The notes beneath the pieces were generated by a model, which did not search any database, was not told the origin of the DNA, and saw only the letters and a program-made list of their open reading frames with translations. A DNA stretch of 44,968 bases from Bacillus altitudinis 41KF2b (GTDB lineage Bacteria > Bacillota > Bacilli > Bacillales > Bacillaceae): the NCBI RefSeq assembly GCF_000691145.1, contig NZ_ASJC01000017.1, forward strand, positions 1-44,968, read 5' to 3'. Shown one piece after another: positions 1 through 6,782 of the stretch (the stretch's first letter is position 1; every line of letters starts with the position of its first letter). Both the position numbers and the translations under genes were made by a program.

Positions 1-2
1 AA

Positions 3-815
3 GCCCGCAAGATCGCAAAGGAACAAGAAGCGCTCGCCAACCGTCCTTGGTATGAAAAAGCCCTTGATTATGGGGGAAACATTGTCAATGAGCTAACCGG
101 TGTGAATGATGCAAAACGAGCAGCAACAGGCATTGATCCAATCACAGGCGAGGAACTCACGGCAGGCCAACGAGTCGCTGCAGGTGGCATGGCAGCAGCA
201 GGCTATATCCCAATCGTCGGTTGGGCAGGACGCATTTTCAAAGGCGGAAAAGCCGTCTATAAAACGACTCAAGCCACGTCCGCCGCAGTCAGAGCAGTCG
301 ACATTTACAAGACATCTCAAAAATCCTTTGACGCCCTGAAAACATCACAAAAAGGCTTATACGGTCTTACTGCGACCAACGGCTTCAGCGAAGCGATTAC
401 GGGTCGAGACATGTTTGGAAATAAAGTCTCGAAAGAACAGCAGGAAGCGAGTATGAATGCGGCGCTGAGCATGCTTTTGCCGTTTGGGGCGAAGGGAGTT
501 AAAAGTAATTTAGATTCCATTAAAAAGCCCAAATATATCCCGAAAGATATAAATGGTAAAAATGCGAGTCTGCCAAAATACGAGAATGGGAAGTTAATCA
601 ATGGAACGGTTCATAAACCAGATTCACAGTTTCCTCATACGCAAATTGGTTATAGGAAAGGGCGTAAAGAGGGGTACATTCAAACCCTCGAATGGGGGAA
701 AGATGGTACGCCGATACAAAGAACAGATTGGACGGATCATGGTAGAGGTGATCACACAAATCCACACTCTCATCTTGCGGTCTTTAAGGATGGATCATGG
801 AGTTTTAAAGAATAA
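3..815 (+). CDS. Polymorphic toxin, C-terminal part (pre-toxin TG domain plus a His-rich toxin domain); 5' end outside window
   Basis: The frame is open from base 3 to the stop at 813-815, so the N-terminus lies before the window. The visible part starts with a segment resembling the pre-toxin TG (PT-TG) linker: an ATGIDPITGEELT stretch followed by a Gly/Ala-rich hydrophobic AGGMAAAGYIPIVGWAGR stretch. In known families this linker joins an N-terminal delivery domain (often LXG) to a variable toxin domain. The last 60 or so residues carry TDHG, then HTNPHSH, a cluster of His residues that could be catalytic, as in nuclease-like toxin tips. The LXG domain itself is not visible, so type VII (Yuk/Ess) delivery is inferred. 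The gene ends 16 bases before a small gene that fits an immunity partner. The exact toxin activity is not known from the sequence. Confidence 0.8.
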   Translation, partial: ARKIAKEQEALANRPWYEKALDYGGNIVNELTGVNDAKRAATGIDPITGEELTAGQRVAAGGMAAAGYIPIVGWAGRIFKGGKAVYKTTQATSAAVRAVDIYKTSQKSFDALKTSQKGLYGLTATNGFSEAITGRDMFGNKVSKEQQEASMNAALSMLLPFGAKGVKSNLDSIKKPKYIPKDINGKNASLPKYENGKLINGTVHKPDSQFPHTQIGYRKGRKEGYIQTLEWGKDGTPIQRTDWTDHGRGDHTNPHSHLAVFKDGSWSFKE

Positions 816-831
816 TTTGGAGGAGATTTGA

Positions 832-1287
832 ATGGGTGTAAAGGAATCAGCGTTTCTATTAAAAATAAGAGGTATGGAATATTTTAACGATGAATTATCT
901 TGCTTAGGTGATCAACTTGCTGAGATTCTTTTGTGTATTAAGGAATTTAAACAGGATTATCAATGGTATGTATTTGATGTCTTTGGTTCGACTCATTCTT
1001 CTCTTTTTGAGCTATTCCCAAGCCAAGATTTGAGTGTAATGTCAACAGACCAATTAATAGATAGTGTAAGACAAGTTGTTCAATTTGAATCAGGTGTCTT
1101 TATAGGATTTCAAAAAGGTTTACAGATTGAATGGGATTTGAATTCAATGCCTGAAACAGAAGAAGATGAGGGCATTCAACACTCTTTAGCAGATATTGAA
1201 ATTAGAGCATTCGATTTTTCTTACTTTGAAGTTTATGGTAATGATGTGGAAATTGAGAAACACCTGGTTCATAACCTGAATAAGTGA
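832..1287 (+). CDS. Probable immunity protein for the upstream toxin
   Basis: This 151-residue acidic, soluble protein has no signal peptide or membrane segment. A GGAGGAG site lies 6 bases before the ATG, and the gene begins 16 bases after the toxin stop, as toxin-immunity pairs usually do. The composition (many Asp, Glu and Phe; low GC compared with the toxin) is typical of immunity proteins, which bind and block the toxin tip. I do not recognise a named immunity family. The role is inferred from position and size only. Confidence 0.65.
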   Translation: MGVKESAFLLKIRGMEYFNDELSCLGDQLAEILLCIKEFKQDYQWYVFDVFGSTHSSLFELFPSQDLSVMSTDQLIDSVRQVVQFESGVFIGFQKGLQIEWDLNSMPETEEDEGIQHSLADIEIRAFDFSYFEVYGNDVEIEKHLVHNLNK

Positions 1288-1368
1288 GAGAATTTCAATA
1301 CGTTGTGGAGTATAAATGTATCTTAAAAACGAGGCTAATAAACCACCACAAAAAAGGGGAATCAACCA

Positions 1369-1593
1369 ATGCTATGGATTTTCACACAAAACGAACAAAG
1401 TTTCGTTAATGTTCACGAAGTCACAGTAACCGGTAAAAAGATTGAAGGGTCTATCGCAGGCGGCGATTCTTGGGTCAAGACGCTCGGCAAGTATGACTCA
1501 AATGATCGAGCGTCAGAGATCCTTCAAGACATTGTGAAAGTAATTGAAAAAAACCCAAATGGTACGATGACCTATCGAATGCCTCAGCAGTAA
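1369..1593 (+). CDS. Small hypothetical protein of the toxin cluster
   Basis: This 74-residue protein begins LWIFTQNEQSFVNVHEVTV after the initiator Met and contains a GKYDSN motif. It resembles small conserved Bacillus proteins of unknown function that I cannot name. It follows the toxin-immunity pair by 81 bases, with GGGGAATCAACC before the ATG, and is followed by a strong terminator, so it probably closes that transcription unit. It has no membrane segment. Function is unknown. Confidence 0.6.
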   Translation: MLWIFTQNEQSFVNVHEVTVTGKKIEGSIAGGDSWVKTLGKYDSNDRASEILQDIVKVIEKNPNGTMTYRMPQQ

Positions 1594-1598
1594 AAAAG

Positions 1599-1635
1599 AA
1601 ACCACCTTTCCATTGCGAAAAGGTGGTTTTGTTTA
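1599..1635. terminator. Bidirectional intrinsic terminator
   Basis: The stem AAACCACCTTT / AAAGGTGGTTT (1599-1609 with 1619-1629) is followed by T-rich DNA on both strands. It lies between the plus-strand 74-residue gene and the convergent minus-strand membrane protein gene, whose stop codon is at 1633-1635. Confidence 0.8.
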
Positions 1636-1896
1636 TGAAGGTGTTTTAGTAAAGGCTAAAAATAACGGGATGCCTGTGCCGACAAGTGTAGTGGCAAATA
1701 GGAACATACCGCAAATGAATAGAAAATGACTGGCTGAAAAGACGAGTGCCAGAATGAGAAACACGATGCTGAGTCCAGCCATGCTATACGATGGGACAAA
1801 GCGGCGTTTGTATGTGGCTTTCTTTGTTAGGAATGAGAAGAAAATGCCAAATAATAAAGGGACAATCCATAAGTAAAATAAAATAATAAGAGACAT
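1633..1896 (-). CDS. Small membrane protein of unknown function
   Basis: This 87-residue protein has three hydrophobic segments (about residues 2-21, 37-57 and 60-80) joined by a short basic loop (KKATYKRR). It is therefore a likely integral membrane protein with three helices. There is no recognised motif and no clear operon partner; the gene is convergent with the toxin cluster. The first ATG is taken as start. I do not recognise the family. Confidence 0.55.
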   Translation of the reverse strand: MSLIILFYLWIVPLLFGIFFSFLTKKATYKRRFVPSYSMAGLSIVFLILALVFSASHFLFICGMFLFATTLVGTGIPLFLAFTKTPS

Positions 1897-1995
1897 ACAT
1901 CATACCTCGATTTTTTCCTTCTATTTTATCAGATGCCAATCACAACGGATACTACAAAGCTTCACTTTGTAAAATAGTTCATCCAATCGACACAA

Positions 1996-2565
1996 TTAAG
2001 TAGGCTGATTGATCGAATTCGTTTTTTGTTTCATATATTCAGGCTGTAAAAGTGCGTACACACAGTGATCGGCAAAGTGGTCGCCCAGCCATTCACATTG
2101 TCTTAATATGCCTTCAAGTGAAAAAGATAAACGCTCTGCGATGCGTCTGCTTTTTTGATTATCAACAGCGGCCCTTATTTCAATGCGGTGCAGACCGCAC
2201 TCTTCAAATAAATAGTGAATGACCGCTTTGCATGCTTTTGTCATGATGCCTTTTCCTTGATAGCCTTCCCCGAGCCAATAGCCAATGGAAACCGTCCGAT
2301 TAATCCAATGAATTTGGTGGGTGCCAATGATACCAACGAGTTCTCCATGTGACCAGATTCCAGCTTGAAAACCATTGTTTTGCAAAGCTTGCTGCATGGC
2401 ACCTTGAATAAACGCCATGCTATCTTCTTCTGTCTGCGTCGAATCGACCCATAGCATCCATTCACGTAAGTGCTCTCTTGAGCGTTGGATGAGCAGATAC
2501 AGACTTCTCGCGTCTCTTGGTTCAAGCAGCCGCATGGATAGATCTTGATCCTGATAAAAAAACAT
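1996..2565 (-). CDS. GNAT family N-acetyltransferase, RimJ/RimL (YdaF-like) type
   Basis: The product has the GNAT fold of the ribosomal-protein acetyltransferase group. It shows MRLLEPRDARSLYLLIQRSR at the start, SIGYWLGEGYQGKGIMTKA as the acetyl-CoA binding loop (Q/R-x-x-G-x-G/A type) and HRIEIRAAVDNQKSRRIAERL as the final motif. The start is the ATG at 2563-2565, because AGAGGATG lies 8 bases upstream; an in-frame ATG at 2598 would add 11 residues but has no ribosome site. The product is 189 residues, close to B. subtilis YdaF-type proteins. It lies just downstream of mntH on the same strand with a hairpin between. The substrate is not evident. Confidence 0.8.
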   Translation of the reverse strand: MFFYQDQDLSMRLLEPRDARSLYLLIQRSREHLREWMLWVDSTQTEEDSMAFIQGAMQQALQNNGFQAGIWSHGELVGIIGTHQIHWINRTVSIGYWLGEGYQGKGIMTKACKAVIHYLFEECGLHRIEIRAAVDNQKSRRIAERLSFSLEGILRQCEWLGDHFADHCVYALLQPEYMKQKTNSINQPT

Positions 2566-2608
2566 GTGATCACATCCTCTCAAGGGAAATTCTACCACAA
2601 CCCGATAT

Positions 2609-2633
2609 AAAAGACAGCCTGATCACTGTCTTT
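2609..2633 (-). terminator. Hairpin at the mntH stop codon
   Basis: The perfect inverted repeat AAAAGACAG / CTGTCTTTT (2609-2617 with 2625-2633) overlaps the mntH stop. On the minus strand it ends in a short run of T. It probably ends or attenuates mntH transcription before the acetyltransferase gene. Confidence 0.55.
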
Positions 2634-3910
2634 TACATAAACGTATCCACAATTAAAAACAGATTAAGTGCGACAACAAGAGCTGCTATCACCCAAGATA
2701 TTCCGGTCACCCAGCGAGCATTCGTCAAATCGCCCATAATTCGTTTTTTACTTGTAAACAAAATGAGCGGAATTAAAGCAAACGCAATGCCAAAGGATAA
2801 GACCACTTGACTCATCACAAGCGCAGATGTCGGATTGACCCCAGATGCAATGATCGCAATAGGGGGAATGATGGTAATCAGCCGGCGGACATACAGCGGA
2901 ATTCGGTACTGAATAAAACCTTGCATGATAATATCGCCTGACAGTGTACCAACAGAAGAACTGGAAAGTCCGGCTACAAGCAGACCTACACCAAATAAGA
3001 TCGCTGATACAGGACCTGCGAGAGTGCCAAAATGCTGAAATGCTACATCTAAATCCTCAACAAAAAGACCATTTTTAAAAAATAAAGCAGCTGCTACAAT
3101 CAACATGCTGGCATTGATAGCGCCAGCAACTACCATCGCAATGAGGATGTCTAAAAACTCAAAACGAAAAATCAGCTTTTTCTCTTTTTCCGTTCTGCCG
3201 ACAACTCTTCTTTGCGTTAAGGCTGAATGGAGATAGATCGCATGCGGCATCACCGTAGCGCCTAAAATACCAGCGGCAAGCAGTACGCTGTCTGTCCCTT
3301 CAAACCTTGGAATGAACAGTCCACCGGCGACACTTGCAAGATCAGGTTTAGCCACAAAGGTTTGTACAGCGAAAGCAATCACGACAACAAACAGCATGCC
3401 GGTAATTCCTGCTTCTAACGCTCGATAACCTCGTCTTTGGAGCTCTAAAATGGCAAAAGAACCGATCGCTGCAATAATCGATGCTTCAAGCAGCGGGATA
3501 CGAAAGAGTAAGTATAAACCAAGGGCAGCCCCGATAAATTCGGCTAAATCTGTGGCGATAATGACGAGTTCGCCCTGAATCCATAAACCGATCGAGACTG
3601 GTTTTGGAAACTCTTCTCGAGCAATTTCAGGTAAATTTTTCCCTGTTGCGATTCCTAGCTTTGCAGACAAAGACTGGATGAGTAGGGCCATGAGATTGGA
3701 TATGAGAATGACCCATAACAGAAGGTAGCCATATTTCGAGCCAGCCGCAATGTTGGTCGCAAAGTTTCCTGGATCAATATAGGCAATGGCTGCGATAAAA
3801 GCAGGCCCGAGAAAAGGAAGGAGCCTTCTAAATCCCTTCACCTTTCCTTCAAGTGCACGCTCCGCTGCCACTGACATGTGGGCTTGTGCCTCGATGTATT
3901 TGTTTGTCAT
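2633..3910 (-). CDS. mntH: Divalent metal (Mn2+) transporter MntH, NRAMP family
   Basis: This 425-residue protein has about 11 hydrophobic segments and imports Mn2+ by proton coupling in this family. Both metal-binding motifs are present: D46-P-G-N49 in the first helix and MPH in helix 6 (near residue 220), together with an A-to-I/V pattern typical of NRAMP. The N-terminal about 28 residues are cytoplasmic and charged. The upstream region has a good SigA promoter with a MntR-like operator just below it. In B. subtilis the orthologue is ydaR/mntH in the same place beside ydaS. Nothing looks broken. Confidence 0.95.
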   Translation of the reverse strand: MTNKYIEAQAHMSVAAERALEGKVKGFRRLLPFLGPAFIAAIAYIDPGNFATNIAAGSKYGYLLLWVILISNLMALLIQSLSAKLGIATGKNLPEIAREEFPKPVSIGLWIQGELVIIATDLAEFIGAALGLYLLFRIPLLEASIIAAIGSFAILELQRRGYRALEAGITGMLFVVVIAFAVQTFVAKPDLASVAGGLFIPRFEGTDSVLLAAGILGATVMPHAIYLHSALTQRRVVGRTEKEKKLIFRFEFLDILIAMVVAGAINASMLIVAAALFFKNGLFVEDLDVAFQHFGTLAGPVSAILFGVGLLVAGLSSSSVGTLSGDIIMQGFIQYRIPLYVRRLITIIPPIAIIASGVNPTSALVMSQVVLSFGIAFALIPLILFTSKKRIMGDLTNARWVTGISWVIAALVVALNLFLIVDTFM

Positions 3911-3954
3911 ATGTCATCACCTAGATTCTACAAAGTTTTGCTTTGGCACAAAAA

Positions 3955-3970
3955 GTTTCCTCGATGCAAT
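3955..3970 (-). promoter_or_regulatory. Probable MntR operator of mntH
   Basis: Read on the minus strand the site is ATTGCATCGAGGAAAC, which agrees well with the MntR consensus (TTTGCNTNANGGAAAC). It lies about at +2 to +17 relative to the predicted start of transcription, so Mn-loaded MntR would block mntH when manganese is sufficient. The match was made from memory of the consensus. Confidence 0.75.
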
Positions 3971-3978
3971 TTTTAATC

Positions 3979-4007
3979 ATCATATGCCCATCTTCATGAA
4001 AAGTCAA
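3979..4007 (-). promoter_or_regulatory. SigA promoter of mntH
   Basis: On the minus strand there is TTGACT, a 17-base spacer, then TATGAT (-35 at 4007-4002, -10 at 3984-3979). The MntR-like operator lies directly downstream. Confidence 0.75.
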
Positions 4008-4082
4008 CTATCTGAACTAATAGGTTTGTTTATCATATGTAAGTGAAAAAAATAGATACCTTGTCAATCAAAACATAAAAAA

Positions 4083-4106
4083 CACCGCCTCTTATCTTAG
4101 GCGGTG
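4083..4106 (-). terminator. Distal (functional) copy of a duplicated terminator hairpin
   Basis: The stem CACCGCCT / AGGCGGTG (8 bp) has an 8-base loop. On the minus strand it is followed by TTTTTTATGTTTTG, so this is the copy that can terminate transcription of the stress protein gene at 4341-4610. A near-identical hairpin lies at 4284-4307 on the other side of the 175-bp element. Confidence 0.8.
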
Positions 4107-4107
4107 C

Positions 4108-4282
4108 CAGATTGTTGACAAAGGGCTAAAATGAACTTTATTTTAGCCCTTTGTCTTCTTTTCAGCGTGATAGAAAACCTTTGCAGTCTAGGAAGGACGA
4201 GCACTGGCGCGGAGCGAATTTGGCATTCGTGAGCACCAGCGCGCAGGACTGACAACGAATGCGAGGGTTTGTCTACACGCTG
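4108..4282 (-). repeat. 175-bp structured interspersed element, copy 1
   Basis: On the minus strand this runs from CAGCGTGTAG to CAACAATCTG. It matches copy 2 (13252-13426, plus strand) over the full 175 bases with about 8 substitutions and no gaps by eye. The first 120 bases fold as one long stem closed by CAGCGTG / CACGCTG; a perfect 16-bp hairpin with a 7-base loop follows at 4117-4155. It contains no plausible gene. It is flanked by two copies of a 24-bp hairpin, as if inserted with duplication of a terminator. It may belong with the about 190-bp dispersed repeat reported in the B. subtilis genome, which I could not check. Confidence 0.8.
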
Positions 4283-4283
4283 A

Positions 4284-4307
4284 CACCGCCTCTGATCTTA
4301 GGCGGTG
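4284..4307 (-). repeat. Proximal copy of the duplicated hairpin (no T tract)
   Basis: This is identical to the hairpin at 4083-4106 except for one loop base (G for T at 4293). On the minus strand it comes first after the stress protein gene but is followed by TCAGCGTG instead of a T run, so on its own it should terminate poorly. With the flanking base on each side the direct repeat is 26 bp. Confidence 0.8.
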
Positions 4308-4340
4308 CATCCTCTGCTTCCTCTTCTTTTGTATCGTTTT

Positions 4341-4610
4341 TTAAGAAACCCTTGATCCAACGCTGCGGAAGATCAGGCTTAAAATAATGACAAAAATGGC
4401 TGCTCCTAAGATCGCTGGAATGATCGCAAATCCTGCCAGACTAGGACCCCACGTTCCAAGTAATCCATGACCAATCCAAGCACCTGCAAGCCCGGCAATC
4501 ATTGAACCGATCCAGCCTCCTGGCACACTTCCTCCAGCGAGTGCACTCCCAATGAGACCAATGACAATCGCCACAACTAATGAAATCAGAAATCCTAACA
4601 TGTTGATCAC
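4341..4610 (-). CDS. ydaS: GlsB/YeaQ/YmgE-family stress response membrane protein (YdaS-like)
   Basis: This 89-residue, very hydrophobic, Gly-rich protein has three membrane segments and the GGSVPGGWIGSMIAGLAGAW signature of the transglycosylase-associated / YeaQ family. The molecular function of the family is unknown; members are general stress proteins. In B. subtilis ydaS lies next to mntH and belongs to the SigB regulon, and a SigB-like promoter is visible upstream here. The ribosome site AGAGGAGTGATC precedes the ATG. Its terminator is the hairpin that is duplicated around the 175-bp element. Confidence 0.85.
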   Translation of the reverse strand: MINMLGFLISLVVAIVIGLIGSALAGGSVPGGWIGSMIAGLAGAWIGHGLLGTWGPSLAGFAIIPAILGAAIFVIILSLIFRSVGSRVS

Positions 4611-4635
4611 TCCTCTTTTGTTTGTTTACTAAGCA

Positions 4636-4661
4636 ATAACCGTTTTAAAAGAGATTAAAAC
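4636..4661 (-). promoter_or_regulatory. SigB-type promoter of ydaS
   Basis: On the minus strand there is GTTTTA, a 14-base spacer, then GGTTAT, close to the SigB consensus GTTTAA / GGGTAT. It lies 26 bases before the ydaS ATG. Confidence 0.6.
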
Positions 4662-4757
4662 CTTTCGGAACCACTTCAATGTTCGATACGTATGATGGAC
4701 AAGGATTGTGTATAATAACAGACATATACTTGAACGGCATCTAAGGAGGCAAATGGC

Positions 4758-5588
4758 ATGGAGGAAAGAGAGTGGCTAAAAGCACAATTAAAAGAGATTG
4801 AAAAGTGGGAGAAAGACCAGCAAAAGGTATGGTTTTGGGAGAAACTCAGCCGGCTTCCATTTCAAATGCTGGACAAGCTGACCCCTGCCTTTATTCAAAA
4901 AAAAATCGGTGTGTTATTAGATGAGATGGGGCACTACATTCAATCAGGCGGTGTCTATTTGACGTCAGAGAAAGGCATTATTCATCAATTTCAAAAGAAA
5001 TGTGCCGATGAATCGATTCAGCGTATTGAAGATATTGAGGCGGCTCCGATCGAGGTCATGGATGCCATTAGTGATCAGATGGGGAAAAACCGAACTAACC
5101 TCGCCACTGTGCAAGGTGCGACAACAGGTGTCGGAGGTATGTTTACATTAGCGGCAGATATTCCGGCTGTCCTCGGTCTCTCTTTAAAAACATTACAGGA
5201 TATCGCCGTCACCTATGGCTATGATCCGAAAAATAAAGAAGAACGAGTCTTTATCATTAAATGTTTACAGCTGAATTCTGCTGACGTTGTTGGGAAAAAA
5301 TCAATATTAAAAGAGCTGAAGAGCTATCATGCATCAGAAGGGAAGCATGAAAACATGATCTCTCAAATTCAAGGATGGCGTGAGGTCGTATATAACTACC
5401 GTGATTCGTTTGGCTGGAAGAAGCTGTTTCAACTTGTCCCAATTGCGGGGATTTTGTTTGGTGCAGCGTCCAACCGCTCACAGTTAAAAGGAATAGCTGA
5501 AACAGGCATCATGCAATATCGAAAGCGCAGAATATTATCAAGATTAGAGGAGCTTGCTCAGCAAGAACAGCGTGACTCCGGCGCATAA
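4758..5588 (+). CDS. EcsC family protein
   Basis: This 276-residue protein has a charged, coiled N-terminus (EEREWLKAQLKEIEKWEKDQ) and the family core with NLATVQGATTGVGGMFTLAADIP, which forms a short hydrophobic hairpin (about residues 115-150). A second hydrophobic stretch follows near 227-240 (LFQLVPIAGILFGAASN). EcsC family proteins are membrane-associated; their biochemical role is not established. A TAAGGAGG site lies 8 bases before the ATG. The gene is single, divergent from ydaS, and ends in a terminator shared with dctB. It could be the B. subtilis ydbA counterpart, but I am not sure of that name. Confidence 0.75.
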   Translation: MEEREWLKAQLKEIEKWEKDQQKVWFWEKLSRLPFQMLDKLTPAFIQKKIGVLLDEMGHYIQSGGVYLTSEKGIIHQFQKKCADESIQRIEDIEAAPIEVMDAISDQMGKNRTNLATVQGATTGVGGMFTLAADIPAVLGLSLKTLQDIAVTYGYDPKNKEERVFIIKCLQLNSADVVGKKSILKELKSYHASEGKHENMISQIQGWREVVYNYRDSFGWKKLFQLVPIAGILFGAASNRSQLKGIAETGIMQYRKRRILSRLEELAQQEQRDSGA

Positions 5589-5619
5589 AAAAATCCCTTT
5601 CTCGAAGGGATTTTTTATT
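5589..5619. terminator. Bidirectional terminator between the EcsC-like gene and dctB
   Basis: The stem AAATCCCTT / AAGGGATTT (5591-5599 with 5605-5613) has T runs on both strands. It overlaps the dctB stop at 5615-5617. Confidence 0.85.
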
Positions 5620-6712
5620 TGGTCTCAGCATCTTCTTCAAACGCTTGAATCGGAGAATATTCATAGCGTGCCCGGAGCTCGCGGATTTGTTTGATCAAGG
5701 TGGAACCGATGATCCTTTCTGCTTCATCATAGAGCGGATCAAGAGCCTTCATCCATTTTTGCCGCTCTGCTGGTGTTAATTCGTGTATGGCAATTGGAGA
5801 TTCGCGTTTAATTTCCTCCAGCTGATCCTTGTTCATTTGTTCGGCATGTTTTTCGTTCCATGCCGTTGTTTCTTCCATCGCTTCGAGTAAAATTCGCTTC
5901 GTCTCAGGTGTTTGACGATCAAAAAAGGATTGATCTGTTAAGACGACATACCCTAAATACCCGTGATTACTGATCGTCATATAGTCTTGTATATGATAGA
6001 ATTTTTTTGAATAAATATTTGAAATTGTATTTTCTTCACCGTCTACTTTTTTTGTTTCTAGCAGCTGAAACGTTGAATTAAACGATTCCTGATAGGGTTT
6101 TGCGCCAAGAAGCTTGAATTGTTTTTCAATCATGTCACTTTGCATAATACGGAGAGATTGCTTTTTTAAATCACTAGGCTGCTTGATTGGGCCTTTATTC
6201 GAAGTGATTTGCTTAAAGCCATTTGTCCAGTAGGCCATTCCCTTTAGTCCGTCTTTTTGCAGTGTGCCGAACAGTCTCTGTCCAATCGCACCATGTAACC
6301 CATCTTGGACAGCATCGTAGTTAGAAAAGGCAAAGGGCAGATCAAGTGCCAGCCATTCAGGGGACAGCATGCCGAGCTTTGACGTAGACGGAGCAATAAA
6401 TTGAACTTGATTCTCTTTTAGTGCATTAATTTCTTCGATATCAGAATAAAGACTCCCGTTTGAAAAGATTTGAATGCTGATCCTGCCGTCGGATTTTTCA
6501 TGAACAAGCTCAGCAAATTTCTTTGCAGCCAGCCCTTTTGGGGTATTATCTGCGACAACATGGCTGAATTTGAACACAAGCTGATCCTTCAGCCCAGTCT
6601 GTTCATCGTCGAAGGTCGTCGCTGATTTAGGCATCATATGATAAAAACCAAAGTATAAAGCGGTTACAAAACCGATGATGAGCAATAGCGTATAGGCGAG
6701 TAAATTCTTCAT
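5615..6712 (-). CDS. dctB: DctB, periplasmic-type C4-dicarboxylate binding protein (sensor partner)
   Basis: This 365-residue protein has an N-terminal membrane anchor (about residues 4-26) and a TRAP-type solute-binding fold (DctP/SBP family), with KFSHVVADNTPKGLAAKKFAE and LPFAFSNYDAVQDG motifs. No TRAP permease genes lie nearby. In B. subtilis the orthologue YdbE/DctB works as an external ligand-binding partner of the DctS kinase, not as a transport component. It is divergent from dctS with only about 70 bases between the starts, so the two share a control region. AAGGGGG precedes the ATG. Confidence 0.9.
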   Translation of the reverse strand: MKNLLAYTLLLIIGFVTALYFGFYHMMPKSATTFDDEQTGLKDQLVFKFSHVVADNTPKGLAAKKFAELVHEKSDGRISIQIFSNGSLYSDIEEINALKENQVQFIAPSTSKLGMLSPEWLALDLPFAFSNYDAVQDGLHGAIGQRLFGTLQKDGLKGMAYWTNGFKQITSNKGPIKQPSDLKKQSLRIMQSDMIEKQFKLLGAKPYQESFNSTFQLLETKKVDGEENTISNIYSKKFYHIQDYMTISNHGYLGYVVLTDQSFFDRQTPETKRILLEAMEETTAWNEKHAEQMNKDQLEEIKRESPIAIHELTPAERQKWMKALDPLYDEAERIIGSTLIKQIRELRARYEYSPIQAFEEDAETK

Positions 6713-6782
6713 GCGTCAGATCCCCCTTATGTCAAGGATACTTGACAGAGGAAGAATTCGTAAAGATACAGGTGAAAAAATG

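Noticed and set aside
832..1593. Prophage or insertion sequence at the left edge
   Set aside because: No transposase, integrase or phage gene is visible; the genes fit a toxin-immunity locus.
2517..2810. 97-codon plus-strand frame over the mntH end
   Set aside because: It is antisense to mntH and the acetyltransferase, with no sign of translation.
6711..6782. N-terminal extension of DctS
   Set aside because: It overlaps the dctB start and lacks a ribosome site; AGGTG places the start at 6780 or 6783.
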